DNA of 64,000 nt, taken from contig NZ_CP091139.2 in the NCBI RefSeq assembly GCF_021582895.2, positions 930,001 through 994,000 of the forward strand. Reading direction: 5' to 3'. Under the pieces are notes generated by a model, which made no database searches, was not told the origin of the DNA, and saw nothing but the letters and a program-made list of their open reading frames with translations. This document shows, one piece after another, positions 30,275 through 40,869 of the stretch; within the stretch, counting starts at the first letter, position 1; every line of letters starts with the position of its first letter. The translations under genes and the position numbers were made by a program. Source of the DNA: Microbacterium elymi (GTDB lineage Bacteria > Actinomycetota > Actinomycetes > Actinomycetales > Microbacteriaceae).

Positions 30275-31600
30275 ATGGGCGAAGTCGAAGACCTTCAGGA
30301 GCGGCTGCGGGCGCTCGAGGCGGAGAACGCCGCGTTGCGCACGACCCCGACCAAGCCCCGACGACGGCCGGGTCGCAGCATCCTGTCCGCCGTGCTGATC
30401 GTGGTCGGGCTGGTGCTGGCTCCGGTCGCGGCCGTGGGCACCTGGGCGCGCTTCGAGCTGGTCGACACGGACACCTTCGTGAAGACGTTCGCGCCGCTCG
30501 CGTCCGACGCGGGCGTGCAGTCGTTCGTCTCCGATCAGGTCGTCGACGCGATCGATGAGAACGTGGACATCGACGGGCTCGTCGGCAGCGCGTTCGACGG
30601 CCTGCAGAAGCTGGACCTGCCCACCGCCGCCAGTTCGGCGCTGACCCTCCTGCAGGGGCCGGCGACCCAGGGCGTGCACACGCTGATCTCGGACGCCGTG
30701 CACCGCGCGGTGGCCTCGCCCGCGTTCGAGCAGCTCTGGACCCAGGCGTTGACCGTCACCCATCGTCAGGCCATCGCCGCACTGAACGGCGACCCGGACG
30801 CGCTGGTGGGCATCGGCGAGGACGGCACCATCTCGCTCGATCTCGGCCAGATCATCTCCGGTGTCGAGCGACAGCTCGTGGACAGAGGTCTCACCATCGC
30901 CCAGGCGATCCCCGAGATCAGCGTGGTCGTCCCGGTGGTGCGCGCCGACGCGATCACCCTGGTCCGCACGACCTACAACGTCGCGGTGGCGGCCGGCTAC
31001 TGGCTGCCCTGGGTCGTGCTCGGGCTGCTGGTCGCGGGCGTGCTCGTGGCCCGCAGGCGGCTGAGCACCCTGACCCGGACCGCGGTGGGCTTCGCCGCCG
31101 TGATGGCCGCGCTCGCGCTGGGCATCGGCATCGGCCGGCAGCTGTTCCTCAGCTCGGTGAGTCCGTCGATCATGCCCCGCGGGGTGGCGAACACGATCTT
31201 CGACCAGGTGATCGAGCTGATGAAGTCGGCGATCGTCGCGCTCCTCGTGCTGGGCATCCTGGTCGCCGTCGGCAGCTGGCTGGCCGGATCCGGACGCGCC
31301 GCGGTCACGCTGCGCACCGTCGGCGCCCGCGGCTTCGCCGCACTGCGCGCCACCATGGACCGGCACCACCTGGGCACCGGACGGTTCGGCGCGTTCGTCG
31401 AACGCTGGCGCCTGGTGATCATCACCGCGGCGATCGTCGTGGCCGCCGTGCTGGTGTTCGTGAACCGCCCGCCCACGACCGGCGGCGTGTTCGCGGTGCT
31501 GGGCGGCGTCATCCTCGTGCTGCTCCTGGTCGAGATCCTCCGCCGGCCGGCCGCTCCGGCGCCGGTGGAGGAGGCGGGATCCCGTACGCTGGCGCCATGA
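30275..31600 (+). CDS. multi-pass membrane protein with N-terminal coiled coil, function unknown
   Basis: 441 aa. N-terminal coiled coil (DLQERLRALEAENAAL), basic linker, membrane segment SILSAVLIVVGLVLAPVAAV, a roughly 200-residue outside domain (TDTFVKTFAPLASDAGVQSF...), then three more helices (YWLPWVVLGLLVAGVLVA, AAVMAALALGIGIG, LLVLGILVAVGSWLA) and a final pair near the C-terminus. ATG 30275 chosen because the coiled coil begins there; an upstream GTG at 30212 is possible. Overlaps the next gene by 4 bases (ATGA), suggesting a functional pair with the ATPase. Confidence 0.75.
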   Translation: MGEVEDLQERLRALEAENAALRTTPTKPRRRPGRSILSAVLIVVGLVLAPVAAVGTWARFELVDTDTFVKTFAPLASDAGVQSFVSDQVVDAIDENVDIDGLVGSAFDGLQKLDLPTAASSALTLLQGPATQGVHTLISDAVHRAVASPAFEQLWTQALTVTHRQAIAALNGDPDALVGIGEDGTISLDLGQIISGVERQLVDRGLTIAQAIPEISVVVPVVRADAITLVRTTYNVAVAAGYWLPWVVLGLLVAGVLVARRRLSTLTRTAVGFAAVMAALALGIGIGRQLFLSSVSPSIMPRGVANTIFDQVIELMKSAIVALLVLGILVAVGSWLAGSGRAAVTLRTVGARGFAALRATMDRHHLGTGRFGAFVERWRLVIITAAIVVAAVLVFVNRPPTTGGVFAVLGGVILVLLLVEILRRPAAPAPVEEAGSRTLAP

Positions 31601-32681
31601 CCACGGAGCTGTCGATCGGAACGGTGCGCGAGACGGATCGCCCCGCGCACCTGGAGGCCACCCGCCTGAACCGGCACACGTTCTGGTGCGGGCAGAGCGG
31701 GTCGGGCAAGACGTACGCGCTCGGGGTGCTCCTCGAGCAGGTGCTGCTGCACACGGCGCTGCCGATCATCGTGCTCGACCCGAACGCAGACTTCGTGCGG
31801 ATGTCCGAGGTGCGCCCGGATGCGCCGGCCGAGGACGCCGCCACCCTGGCCACCCGCGACATCCGCGTCCTGAGCGTGACCCCGTCGCCTGCGCAGGAGC
31901 TGCTGCAGGTGCGCTTCCTGGACCTTCCCGGCCGATCCCGCACGGCGATCCTGCAGCTGGACCCGGTGCTGGACGCCGAGGACTTCCACACGGCGCTCGA
32001 GATCGAGGCCGACCTCCGCGGCGGACTGGACCAGCCGCTGCTCCCGTACCTGCGGTCCTCGGACGACCCGGGCCGCCACCGGATCGCGATGCGGCTGCAG
32101 AACCTGGGCGTGGCCGACTGGCAGGCTCTGGGCATGGGGCGGCAGGGACGTCACGGATGTCGTGGACGAGCGCCCGGACGCGACGGTGCTCGACCTGGCC
32201 GGATTTCCCACGTCGGCCGAGATGCAGGCGGCGGCCCTGGCCGTGCTCGACCACCTCTGGGCGCACCGCCTGGAGCGAGTCGGGCGGCTGGTGGTCATCG
32301 ACGAGGCGCACAACCTCTGCCCGCCGGACCCCTCGACGCCGTTGCAGCGGGCCCTGGTCGAGCGCATCATCCAGATCGCGGCCGAAGGGCGCAAATACGG
32401 CATCTGGCTCGCTGTCGACTCAGCGTCCCTCGAAGATCCACGTGAACGTGCTGTCGCAGTGCGACAACCTCGCTCTGATGAAGACCGCCTCGCCCCGCGA
32501 TCTCGGCGAGCTGCGCGAACTGTTCGGCTACGCTCCCGAAGAGCTGGTCAGCGCCGCGCCTGCGTTCGGCAAGGGCCAGGCGCTGTTCGCCGGCGGTTTC
32601 AGCGCCGAGCCGCAGCTGGTGCAGATGGGCAGCCGGCTCACCGAGGAGGGTGGCGGCGACGTGGCCATCCCGATCCGCTGA
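31597..32681 (+). CDS. HerA/VirB4-like DUF87 ATPase (two apparent frameshifts)
   Basis: About 361 aa repaired. Walker A GQSGSGKTYALGVLLE, Walker B RLVVIDEAHNLCPP, and arginine-finger region STQRPSKIHVNVLSQC with DNLALMK, as in HerA-type translocases. Breaks near 32137-32150 (one base in GGGG/GCGGCAG) and near 32409 (TGGCTGCTG read as TGGCTCGCTG). Only the ATPase core is present: no N-terminal HAS barrel and no NurA nuclease nearby. Likely a DNA/protein translocase-like motor or a regulatory ATPase; partner may be the membrane protein it overlaps. Confidence 0.82.
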
Positions 32682-32773
32682 GCAGCCGCGGCGCCGCGGC
32701 GCCATGTGTCTTCGGATGGCGCAACCCGGCATGGGGACTCCCCCTGCGCGCACGGCGACGATAACCTGACCAC

Positions 32774-35357
32774 GTGCCTTACCTCGAGCTCGGCATCCAT
32801 CAGGCTGAATGGACGCGGTTCCAGCCGCCCCGGAAGCCGCAGGGATCGCTGGCTCGTTCCCGGGTCACCGACGCGATCGACGCCGCCGTGCGCACGCGCC
32901 GCGTCACCGTCGTGACGGCTCCGAGCGGCTACGGCAAGACCACGGCGGTCGCCGCCTGGGCCGCGAACACGGCCGACACCGTGGCATGGCTGGGACTCGG
33001 ACCGTTCGACCGCGACCCGGAGGCGCTGCGGATCGGCCTCGTGGAGACGCTGCAAGCTGGCCCTGCGCGGAGCCACCGACCGCGGCGCGGCGCGCGTTCT
33101 CCAACTCGACCCGGAAGCGGAGCTGGACTCCATCGCCTACCGGGCGGTGTGCCGCTACTTCCAGGAAAGCGGCCGCACCGTGCACCTCGTCGTGGACGAC
33201 GCGCATCGGGCGCAGGACGCCCTCACCGGCGGATTGCTCGGGGCGCTCATCGAGAACGCGCCCGAGACGCTGCGGATCATCCTGGTGGGCACGTCGTTGC
33301 TCGAGGTCTCCATGTCGCGGATGCTGCTGACCGACCCCGGCGCGATGGTCGGCACCGACACACTGGGCTTCACCGCCGCCGAGGTGGAGACCCTCGTCAC
33401 CCGGGAGTCATCCACCCTGCCGCCGGCGGACGTGATCCGGCACACGCAGGGCTGGCCGATCGCCGTGCGCCTGATGCTCGTCGGCGGCGTCGCCCCGGAC
33501 GGTGCGCTGGAGTCCCAGCCCTCGATGGACAACCGGCTGCACGACTACGTCCAGCGCCACGTCCTGGGTGCTCTGCCCGCGGATCTGGCGACATTCATTC
33601 TGCACACCACGATCTGCACCGACATCGGCCCCGAACTTGCCGCCGAGCTCAGCGGCCGGGATGATGCGGCCGACCTGCTGGAGCACTGTGCCACGCACGG
33701 CCTGTTCCTGGATCGGTACGAGCGCAGCGTCGGACCGGCCTACCGGTGGAATCTGGTCTTCGCCCGGCAGTGCACGGCACTGCTGGGCGCGGACGATCCG
33801 GCCCTCCTGCGGGAGCTGCATCAGAAGGCGGCCGAGGTGCTCACCGCGACCGAACCGCTGCGGGCGGTGTCGCACTTCCTGCGGGCCGAGCGCCCCGAGG
33901 ACGCGGTGCGCACGCTGCTGTTCCACTGGGTCCGGCTGGTGGTGGGCACCGAGGCGCCGGCGGTCGAGCTGCTGTGCGCACGACTGCCCGATCCGTACGC
34001 CGACGACCCGCGAGTCCTGCTCGTGCGCGCGTGCGCCCAGGACGTCCTGGGCCAGCACACCATGGCCCGCACGCTGTTCGCCCGGGCATCGTCCCGCCTC
34101 GCGGCCGAACCCGGCCTGGAGGGAAGCGCCGAGGTGATGATGCTCGCCCGGCTGTTCCTCATCGACGACCGCGCGGACGCCGCCGAAGCCAGCGCGCAGG
34201 TGCGGCGGCTGCTCGAGTCGTCGGTCGCACTCGGCACCTCGGATCGGGCGGCGCTGCTCTACGTCGTCGGCTGGGCCGAGCTGCGGCACCGGATGAACCC
34301 CACGGTGGTGGCGGAGTTCCTCGAGACCGCCGCCGTCGAAGCCGAGGCATCCGGCAACACCGTGCTGCGTCGTCGCGCGCTCGGGCAGCTGGTCCTGGCC
34401 CGGGCATGGGCCGGACACATGCGCCAGGCGCAGGCGGTGCTGCGCCGGGTCGGCGACGATGACGAAGAACTCGCGGTGCCGTGGATCTATTACGCCGGAG
34501 GAGGCCGCGCAACCGGCGAAGGCTGGGTGCAGTACTGGGCGGGAGACCTCGACGCCGCCTACGACAGCTTCTTCCAGGTGATCGCCAGCGGCAGCGCCCG
34601 CACCTCCTTCGGCGGGGTGGCTCGGATGATGCTCGCCGCCGCGGCCGCCGGTTCCCGCGATCCTCGACGGTGCCGCCGCGCCGCCGCCGAGCTGCAGACG
34701 ATGGCGAACGGACAGGCGCAGGGGGTGCTCTGGTCGGCGTTCCGCGACACCGCGATCGCCCTGCTGGAGGAGGCGGCCGGACACCGCGACCGTGCGATGG
34801 CCATCGCCCGGCACTATCTCGAGGTGCCCGACCTGCCGTTCGTCGGCGTCGCGCTCTCCGGCATCCTGCGGCGGACCGGCGACCTGCCCGCCGCGCTCCA
34901 CATCCTGCAGCGGCAGCGCGCGTACGCCGAGGTGTCGTACATCGCGGTCGCCACGCGGGTGACGGCAGCCCTGCTCCAAGAGAAGCGCGGTGATGCCGCG
35001 GTGGCGCACGAACTGTGCGAGGCGGCGCTGGACATCGCCGCCGCCGAGGGAATCCGGCTGCCGTTCTGCGACGGCGATCTCAGCGTGCGCCGCCTGCTGA
35101 CCGCGCACATCGTGCGCAGCACCGCGCACGAGGCGTTCATCGCCGAGTGCCTGACCCAGCCCCGCGGCGACAGCATGCTCGACCAGCTCTCCGAGCGGGA
35201 GAGCGCGGTGTTCGCCCTGCTGCAGACGGCGAAGACGCTCAGTGAGATCGGCGAGGACCTGGGCGTGTCGGTGAACACGATCAAGAGCCACCAGCGGGCG
35301 ATCTATCGCAAGCTCGAGGTGAGCTCGCGGCGCGAGGTGCGGCTGCTGGTCCCCTGA
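32774..35357 (+). CDS. large ATP-dependent LuxR-family (LAL/MalT-like) regulator (one apparent frameshift)
   Basis: About 860 aa repaired. N-terminal STAND ATPase: Walker A TAPSGYGKTTAVAAWAA, Walker B VHLVVDDAHRAQD; a long helical, TPR-like middle; C-terminal LuxR HTH with LSERESAVFALLQTAKTLSE and VSVNTIKSHQRAIYRKLEVSS. Frame break at 33052-33057 (CTGCAGCTG read as CTGCAAGCTG), repaired to VETLQLALRGATDRG. GTG start at 32774. A one-gene transcription regulator that probably responds to a small ligand; neighbours (DUF6325, AI-2E, SHOCT genes) are candidate targets by position only. Confidence 0.88.
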
Positions 35358-35383
35358 CCGCCTCAGGTACCTCAGGTACCTCA
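35358..35383. repeat. short tandem repeat CCTCAGGTA between convergent genes
   Basis: CCTCAGGTA occurs three times in a row (last copy CCTCAGGTG) right after the regulator's stop and covers the stop of the convergent DUF6325 gene. Contains overlapping palindromes CCTCAGG / GGTACC. Confidence 0.6.
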
Positions 35384-35848
35384 GGTGCCGAATCGGCCGT
35401 CCATCGCGACCGCCACGCTGCGCTCCACCGCTGCGTCCAGCACCGCGTTCACGATCGGGGCGGGAATACGCTCGTCCACGACGACCGTGCCGCCGGCATC
35501 CGCCAGATCGGCCGCCATCGTGTGCAGCCACACCAGCTCCAGGAGGACGAGGAGTGCGAACCCGCCCGCGGGCAGCCACCGGGCGAATTGGCGGATGTCG
35601 TCCTCGCCGATCAGCCCCGGCGCGCGTCCTCGCAGCCCGGCCAGCTCGAACGCAGCGCCGTCCGCCTCCTGCCAGCTGACCGTCCCCTCCGGCGACACGG
35701 CCACCAGCACCAGGTCGACGACCTGCACCGCGTGTGCGGCGACCTGCTCGCCGATCGCGGCGATGACTCCGGCATCCGGGCCCGCCGCGTCGAGCCGGAC
35801 GCCGATGAGTTCGACGGGGCCCAGGGCGAACGAGACCGGTGCGGGCAT
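35381..35848 (-). CDS. DUF6325 family protein (first paralog)
   Basis: 155 aa starting at ATG 35848 (MPAPVSFALGPVELIGVRLD). Family features: GPVELI opening, then a beta strand VQVVDLVLVAVSPEGTVSW, an acidic mid-part GEDDIRQFARWLP, a hydrophobic helix FALLVLLELVWLHTMAADL, and DERIPAPIVNAVLDAA at the end. A longer in-frame start at 35953 is not family-like. The paralog at 37316-37756 shares the order GPVEF, RLLDFVLI, ADIAEFAELVP, ALVVLELAFQRELASHL, ERVPAPVVNAVLD. Function unknown. Confidence 0.75.
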   Translation of the reverse strand: MPAPVSFALGPVELIGVRLDAAGPDAGVIAAIGEQVAAHAVQVVDLVLVAVSPEGTVSWQEADGAAFELAGLRGRAPGLIGEDDIRQFARWLPAGGFALLVLLELVWLHTMAADLADAGGTVVVDERIPAPIVNAVLDAAVERSVAVAMDGRFGT

Positions 35849-36068
35849 GCCGTCCTCCCCTCGTCGCGGCTGCCGCCGGCAGTGTCGATGCGCGTGGCGA
35901 TGCGCACCGACCGACGACACGGCCACGCTAACCGGTCGCCTCGCCGCCGTCACCGGTCCTCGCCCGCGAGGGGTGAGAGCCGGTCATTCGAGCACGTTGG
36001 GCACCCGCCTCATCCGAACCGGGCGACCGAAGGACCGCGGGTCCCGGCCCCCGGCTAGCGTGCCTCGT

Positions 36069-37249
36069 ATGGCACCCGATCAGCCCGCGCACGGTGTCGG
36101 CGCGTCCGCGTCGCCGGACGCGGCCGCCGCCGAGGCCGCCCCTGCTCCGGATGCCGGGTCGCGTGGGCGGCGCGGCGCGATCCGCCGATTCCTGCCGGCG
36201 CGGCCGTTGACCTCCGGCTTCCTGGTCGCGATCGGCGTCCTGCTGGCCGTCGGCCTCGCGCTGACGCTCGGCTCGCTGTCGTCGGTGTTCGTCTCCGTCT
36301 TCCTCGGGGCCTTCCTCGCCCTCGGCCTGGACCCGGCCGTGCGCGCCCTGCAGCGTCTCGGACTGTCTCGCGGCGGCGGCGTGACCGCCGTGGCGATCAC
36401 GTTCCTCGTGGTGGTCGCACTGATCGTGGTGTGGGTGATCCCGGCGACCGTGCGGCAGTTCGTCCACGCCGTCGAGGCCGCACCGGCCGCGCTCGCCCAG
36501 ATCGAGGCAAGCGACTGGTTCACGTCGCTGCAGTCCACCCTGGGCGTCGATCTGCCCGCCGTGGTGGGCCACGCGCTGGCATCCGCGGTGAACCTGTCGT
36601 CGTTCCTCGCGGTGTCCGGCGGTGTCCTGCGGGTGGGATTCGGAGTGATCGGCGCCATCTCCAGCGGAGTGATCGTCGTCGTGCTGACCCTCTACTTCGT
36701 CGTATCGCTTGCAGACGATGAAGTCCGCGATCGGCACACTGGTGCCGCAGTACCGGCGGGCGCGGTTCATGGCCCTGATGGAGCAGATCACCGCGGCGGT
36801 CGGCGGCTTCGTCGCGGGTGGACTGACACTGTCCAGCATCAACGCCGCCATCGTGTTCGTCCTGCAGCTTGCTGATCGGCTCGTCGATCGCCGTGGTGCT
36901 GGCCCTGGCCGCCTTCTTCATCACGCTGGTCCCGCTGATCGGCTCGCTGATCTTCCTGGTGGTGGGCACGGTGTGCGCGCTGTTCGTCAGCCCGTGGGCC
37001 GGGCTCGTGTTCGCGGTCGCGTACTTCGCCTACATCCAGATCGAGGCCTACGTCGTCACCCCGCGCATCATGGGGCGGGCCGTGGCGGTCCCCGGCATCC
37101 TCGTGATCGTGGGCGCCATGGTCGGCGCGACGCTGTTCGGCCTGCTGGGCGCTCTGGTCGCGATCCCCATCACCGCGTCGGTCCTCATCATCATCCGGCA
37201 GGTGGTGATCCCGGCGCAGAACGCGAAGACCGCCTCCCCGGACGGATGA
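36069..37249 (+). CDS. AI-2E family transporter (two apparent frameshifts)
   Basis: About 392-aa membrane protein of the AI-2E/TqsA permease family. Residues 1-45 are Ala/Pro-rich and disordered; then paired helices (TSGFLVAIGVLLAVGLAL; SVFVSVFLGAFLALGLDPAV) and the late core LVPLIGSLIFLVVGTVCALF followed by YVVTPRIMGRAVAVPGILVI, the conserved C-terminal motif. Two breaks, at 36707-36712 and 36867-36872, are both GCTGC read as GCTTGC; repairs give VVSLQTMKSAIGTL and VLQLLIGSSIAVVL. Members export AI-2 or act as Na+/H+ antiporters; role here unknown. Followed by a DUF6325 gene 66 bases on. Confidence 0.85.
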
Positions 37250-37315
37250 GCACGCTGTGCCCTGTGCAGCGGGCTGTGACCGCCGCATCCCATTGACCGC
37301 AGAGAAAGGAATCCC

Positions 37316-37756
37316 ATGCCCGAATTCCGATATGGACCCGTCGAGTTCTACCTCGTCGGCTTCGAGGGCGAACGCCCCGATCGTGCCACCCTGGACGCGC
37401 TTGTCGCGCTGCTGGAGAAGGGGGCCGTCCGTCTGCTCGACTTCGTCCTGATCTCCCGGTCCGAGTCCGGCGAGACCAGCATCGTCGAGGTGGAGGACGA
37501 CCCGGACACGCTCGAGCTGGGCGGCTACGCGCCGGACGCGTCGGGCCTGGCCGGAGACGCCGACATCGCGGAGTTCGCCGAGCTCGTGCCCCTCGGCGGC
37601 TCGGCCGCTCTGGTGGTGCTGGAACTGGCGTTCCAGCGTGAGCTCGCGTCCCACCTCGCCGCCGCCGGAGGGGTCGTGCTCGCCACGGAGCGCGTGCCGG
37701 CACCTGTGGTCAACGCCGTCCTGGACACCCTGGAACACGAGAACGAAGGAGAATGA
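37316..37756 (+). CDS. DUF6325 family protein (second paralog)
   Basis: 146 aa, ATG 37316 with AGAAAGGA upstream. MPEFRYGPVEFYLVGFEGER, GAVRLLDFVLISRSESGE, ADIAEFAELVPLGGSAALVVLE and ERVPAPVVNAVLDTLEHE. Paralogous to 35381-35848. The stop is 1 base before the SHOCT gene, so the two form an operon. No signal peptide or catalytic motif visible; the central hydrophobic helix suggests a membrane-associated or packed-core protein. Confidence 0.77.
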   Translation: MPEFRYGPVEFYLVGFEGERPDRATLDALVALLEKGAVRLLDFVLISRSESGETSIVEVEDDPDTLELGGYAPDASGLAGDADIAEFAELVPLGGSAALVVLELAFQRELASHLAAAGGVVLATERVPAPVVNAVLDTLEHENEGE

Positions 37757-37757
37757 C

Positions 37758-38113
37758 ATGCCCATGATCCGCAGAGTCGGGCGTCCCGGCCTCATCGGCC
37801 TGGCCGCACGCACCGCCGTGGTCGCCGGCACCGCGACCGCGGTCAGCGGCGCGATGGCCGGCGCCCAGCAGAGGAAGGCCCAGTCGCAGTACGAGCAGGA
37901 GCAGTACGCGGTTGCAGCAGCAGCAGGCGCAGATCGACGCCGCCGCCCAGGCGGCGCTGTCGGCGCAGGCTCCGGCGGCACCGGTCGCCGCCGTGCCGGC
38001 GGCCGGCGGGACCGACATCGGAACCCAGCTGACGCAGCTGGCCTCGCTGCACACGGCCGGCGTGCTGTCGGACGAGGAGTTCGCCGCAAGCCAAGGCCAA
38101 GCTCCTGGGCTGA
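37758..38113 (+). CDS. SHOCT-domain protein (two apparent frameshifts)
   Basis: About 118 aa repaired. N-terminal MPMIRRVGRPGLIGLAARTA with a small hydrophobic helix (VVAGTATAVSGAMAGA), a Gln-rich middle (EQEQYAVQQQQAQIDAAAQ), an Ala/Pro linker, and a C-terminal SHOCT helix pair QLTQLASLHTAGVLSDEEFAAAKAKLLG. Breaks near 37912 (GTGCAGC read as GTTGCAGC) and at 38086-38091 (GCCGCAGCC read as GCCGCAAGCC). SHOCT proteins often partner membrane or secreted proteins; here it is coupled to a DUF6325 gene. Confidence 0.82.
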
Positions 38114-38125
38114 GCGACGGTACGG

Positions 38126-38160
38126 CCGAAGCCCCCGGGATGTCCTCCCGGGGGCTTCGG
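38126..38160. terminator. bidirectional terminator between the SHOCT gene and the alkylsulfatase gene
   Basis: Perfect stem CCGAAGCCCCCGGGA with loop TGTCC between convergent genes. Confidence 0.85.
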
Positions 38161-38178
38161 TCATGAGGGCGGATGCTG

Positions 38179-40053
38179 TCAGGGCACCACGATCTCGAAG
38201 TCGGGATCTCCCGGGTCCAGCACGCCCAGGCAAGCCTGCAGGACGGACAGGTCGCCGTCGATCGTCATCCCCTCGGGGCTGAGGTCTCCGCCCAGAAGCC
38301 GGATGAGTCGCGGCTTGTCCAGGGTCAGGTGCAGCGCAGACTGCTCGGCGGGCTCCCGTTCGACATAGATCAGCACCCCGTTGTGCGAGCTTCCAGGTGG
38401 AAGCTGCGGTCGAGGTCGGAGAATGTCACGTCGAACGCGAGATTGAGATCCCAGGCCTTCGGGCCGTCGACCGTGATGGCGATGGCATCGAAGGCCTGCT
38501 CGGGGGTGAGCTGGGCGACGATGAGCGGGGCATTGGTCACGGTAGGGGTCCCGAAGTTGCCCTCGCGCAGCTCGGTCGCTCCGGAGAGGAAGAAGTTGCG
38601 CCAGGTGCCGTTCTCCGAGCCGTACCCGAGCTGCTCGAGCGTGTCGGCATAGAGTGCACGCCCGGCGGCGTGGGTCGCGTCGACGAACACGACGTGGTCC
38701 AGCAGTGTCGCCGCCCACCGGAAGTCGCCTTCGTCGTAGGCAGTCTGCGCGACTTCGATCACGTGATCGATGCCGCCAAGGGCCTTCACATACCTCTCGG
38801 CCAGCGCCTGCGGGGGATGCGGCCACAGCCGCGCCGGGTTGCCATCGAACCATCCCATATAGCGCTGGTAGATGGCCTTGACGTTGTGGCTGACCGAGCC
38901 GTAGTAGCCGTGGGTGCTCCACGACGCCTCGAGCGCGGGTGGCATCTGAATCATCTCGGCGATCTCGGTGCCGGTGAAGCCCCTATTCGTCAGGCGCAAG
39001 CGTCTGATCGTGCAGGTAGCCGTAGAGGTCACGCTGAATCCCGAGGAACTTCCGGATCTCGGCGTTGCCCCACGTGGGCCAGTGGTGAGAGGTGAACACG
39101 ACGTCGACCTCGTCACCGAAGCGTTCGATCGCTTCGGTGAGATAGTGCGACCAGACGTGCGGATCGCGCACGACCGCACCGCGCAGCGTGAGGAGGTTGT
39201 GCAGTGTGTGCGTGGCGTTCTCAGCCATGCACAGCGCGCGATAGCGCGGGATGTAGAAGTGCATCTCGGACGGGGCCTCGGTGCCCGGTGCCATCTGGAA
39301 CTCGAACTCGACGCCGTCGATCGTGTGCTTCTCGCCGGTGGTGGTCACCTCCAGCGTCGGGGCCAGGATCGTCGCATCACCGGTCGAGGTGGTCTGGCCG
39401 AGACCGGCCCCGACCGCGCCCTTCGCGTTGCGAGCCAGCGTCGCCCCGTACATGTAGCCGGCACGACGTCCCATGGCGGTGCCCGCGTAGACATTCTCGG
39501 CGACGGAATGCTCGAGGAACCCCTCGGGCACGATGATCTCCACGGTGCCGGCATCGATGTCGTCCTGACTGACGATGCCGAGCACCCCGCCGAAGTGGTC
39601 GATGTGACTGTGCGTGTGGATCACGGCGTGGATCGGCCGGTCGCCACGGTGCTCGCGGTACAGCCCGACGGCCGCTGCGGCGGTCTCGGTCGAGATGAGC
39701 GGATCGACCACGATGACACCGGTGTCGCCCTCGATGATCGACATCACGGACAGGTCGAGACCGCGCACCTGGTAGAGGCCCTCCACGACCTGGAACAGAC
39801 CATGCTGGACGACCAGCTTCGACTGGCGCCACAGGCTCGGGTTGACCGAGTCGGGGGCATCGCCCGCAATGAAGTCGTAGCTGGCCGCATCCCACACCAC
39901 ATCGCCCGCCCCATTGCGGATCTGCGGATCCTCGAGCGTTCCGAGGAACCCCCGCTTCGCGTTCTCGAAGTCGGCGACGTCGTCGAACGGCAGGCGTGAG
40001 AGGGCGTCGGCGTGTGCCGCTCGAATCGAAGCCTGGGGTTCGTTCTGCTGCAT
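38179..40053 (-). CDS. alkyl sulfatase, metallo-beta-lactamase fold (SdsA1/BDS1-like; two apparent frameshifts)
   Basis: About 624 aa repaired. The binuclear-zinc motif is HTHSHIDHFGG (THxHxDH) in the N-terminal domain; MAENATHTLHNLLTLRG and FTSHHWPTWGN are characteristic of the alkylsulfatase family. Then an all-alpha dimerisation domain (HGYYGSVSHNVKAIYQRYMGW) and a C-terminal SCP2-like domain. Breaks at 38996-39001 (ACGCTGCGC read as ACGCTTGCGC; repair QTLRLTNRGFTGTE) and near 38380-38395. Hydrolyses primary alkyl sulfates such as SDS by family knowledge. No signal peptide seen. An accessory catabolic gene in the block between map and infA. Confidence 0.9.
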
Positions 40054-40151
40054 GAGTGGTCCTTCCGTCGAGGTTCCCCTGCATCGTCTCGCCCACCGGG
40101 TCAAGGCACAAGGCAGAGAGCTCCTCGCCTCGCCCGCGCAGGGTGAGACGA

Positions 40152-40185
40152 CGAGGAGGGGATGCCGACCGGCACCCCCTCCTCG
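40152..40185 (-). terminator. terminator after the DsbA-like gene
   Basis: Stem CGAGGAGGGG(A)TGCC with one G-T/A mismatch, directly past the stop of the gene at 40198. Confidence 0.7.
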
Positions 40186-40197
40186 GACCCACGACGC

Positions 40198-40869
40198 CTA
40201 CTTGAGGTGGGCCGTGATGTCCTTCGCCGGGTCCATTGTGACCGCGACCGCTTCGCCGTTCACTTCGAGGTGCGGCGTGCCGGTCGCGCCGGCGGGAAGG
40301 CTCTGGGCGAGTGCGTACTTCTGGTACCGGTCCGACGTGATCGCCTTCTCGAGGTCGTCTGTCATGCTGACGCCGGCCTGCTTGGCCAAGTCCACGATCT
40401 GCTCGTTGGTCAGACCCGCCGAACCCTCGGCCGGCTGGTTGGCGAACAGCGCCTGCATGAACGCGTACGCCTTGTCGGGGTCGGCCGCCGCCACGGCGAA
40501 GAAGGCGCTCGCGGAGCGGCTCGAGTAGCCCGCCGGCGACGAGTGGCCGTCCAGGATCGTCACCGGGTGCACGTTCAGCGTCACCGTGCCGCCCTTGACC
40601 AGTTCGTCGATCGTCGGGCCGACGCTCTGCTCGAACTGGTTGCAGTAGGGGCAGAGGAAGTCGATGTAGGTGTCGATGGTGTTCGTGCCGTCGCCGAACG
40701 AGACCGTCCCGGCGTCGGTGTTGATGATGTCACCGGACGGCTCGGCGCCGGGACCGGACGAGGCGTTGTTGATCGCGATCACGACCCCGGTGACGGCGAT
40801 CAGCACCACTACGGCCGCCACGCTCACCCAGATGGCGAACCAATTCGTCTTCCGTACAGCCGTAGCCAT
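40198..40869 (-). CDS. DsbA-family thioredoxin-fold membrane-anchored protein
   Basis: 223 aa. N-terminal membrane anchor WFAIWVSVAAVVVLIAVTGV; extracytoplasmic thioredoxin fold with active site CPYC in DFLCPYCNQFEQ, an inserted helical part, and cis-Pro region TGTPHLEVNGEAV. Start ATG 40869 (MATAVRKTNWFA). Probably a thiol oxidoreductase for secreted proteins. It ends the minus-strand secY-adk-map run, 13 bases after map. Confidence 0.88.
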   Translation of the reverse strand: MATAVRKTNWFAIWVSVAAVVVLIAVTGVVIAINNASSGPGAEPSGDIINTDAGTVSFGDGTNTIDTYIDFLCPYCNQFEQSVGPTIDELVKGGTVTLNVHPVTILDGHSSPAGYSSRSASAFFAVAAADPDKAYAFMQALFANQPAEGSAGLTNEQIVDLAKQAGVSMTDDLEKAITSDRYQKYALAQSLPAGATGTPHLEVNGEAVAVTMDPAKDITAHLK

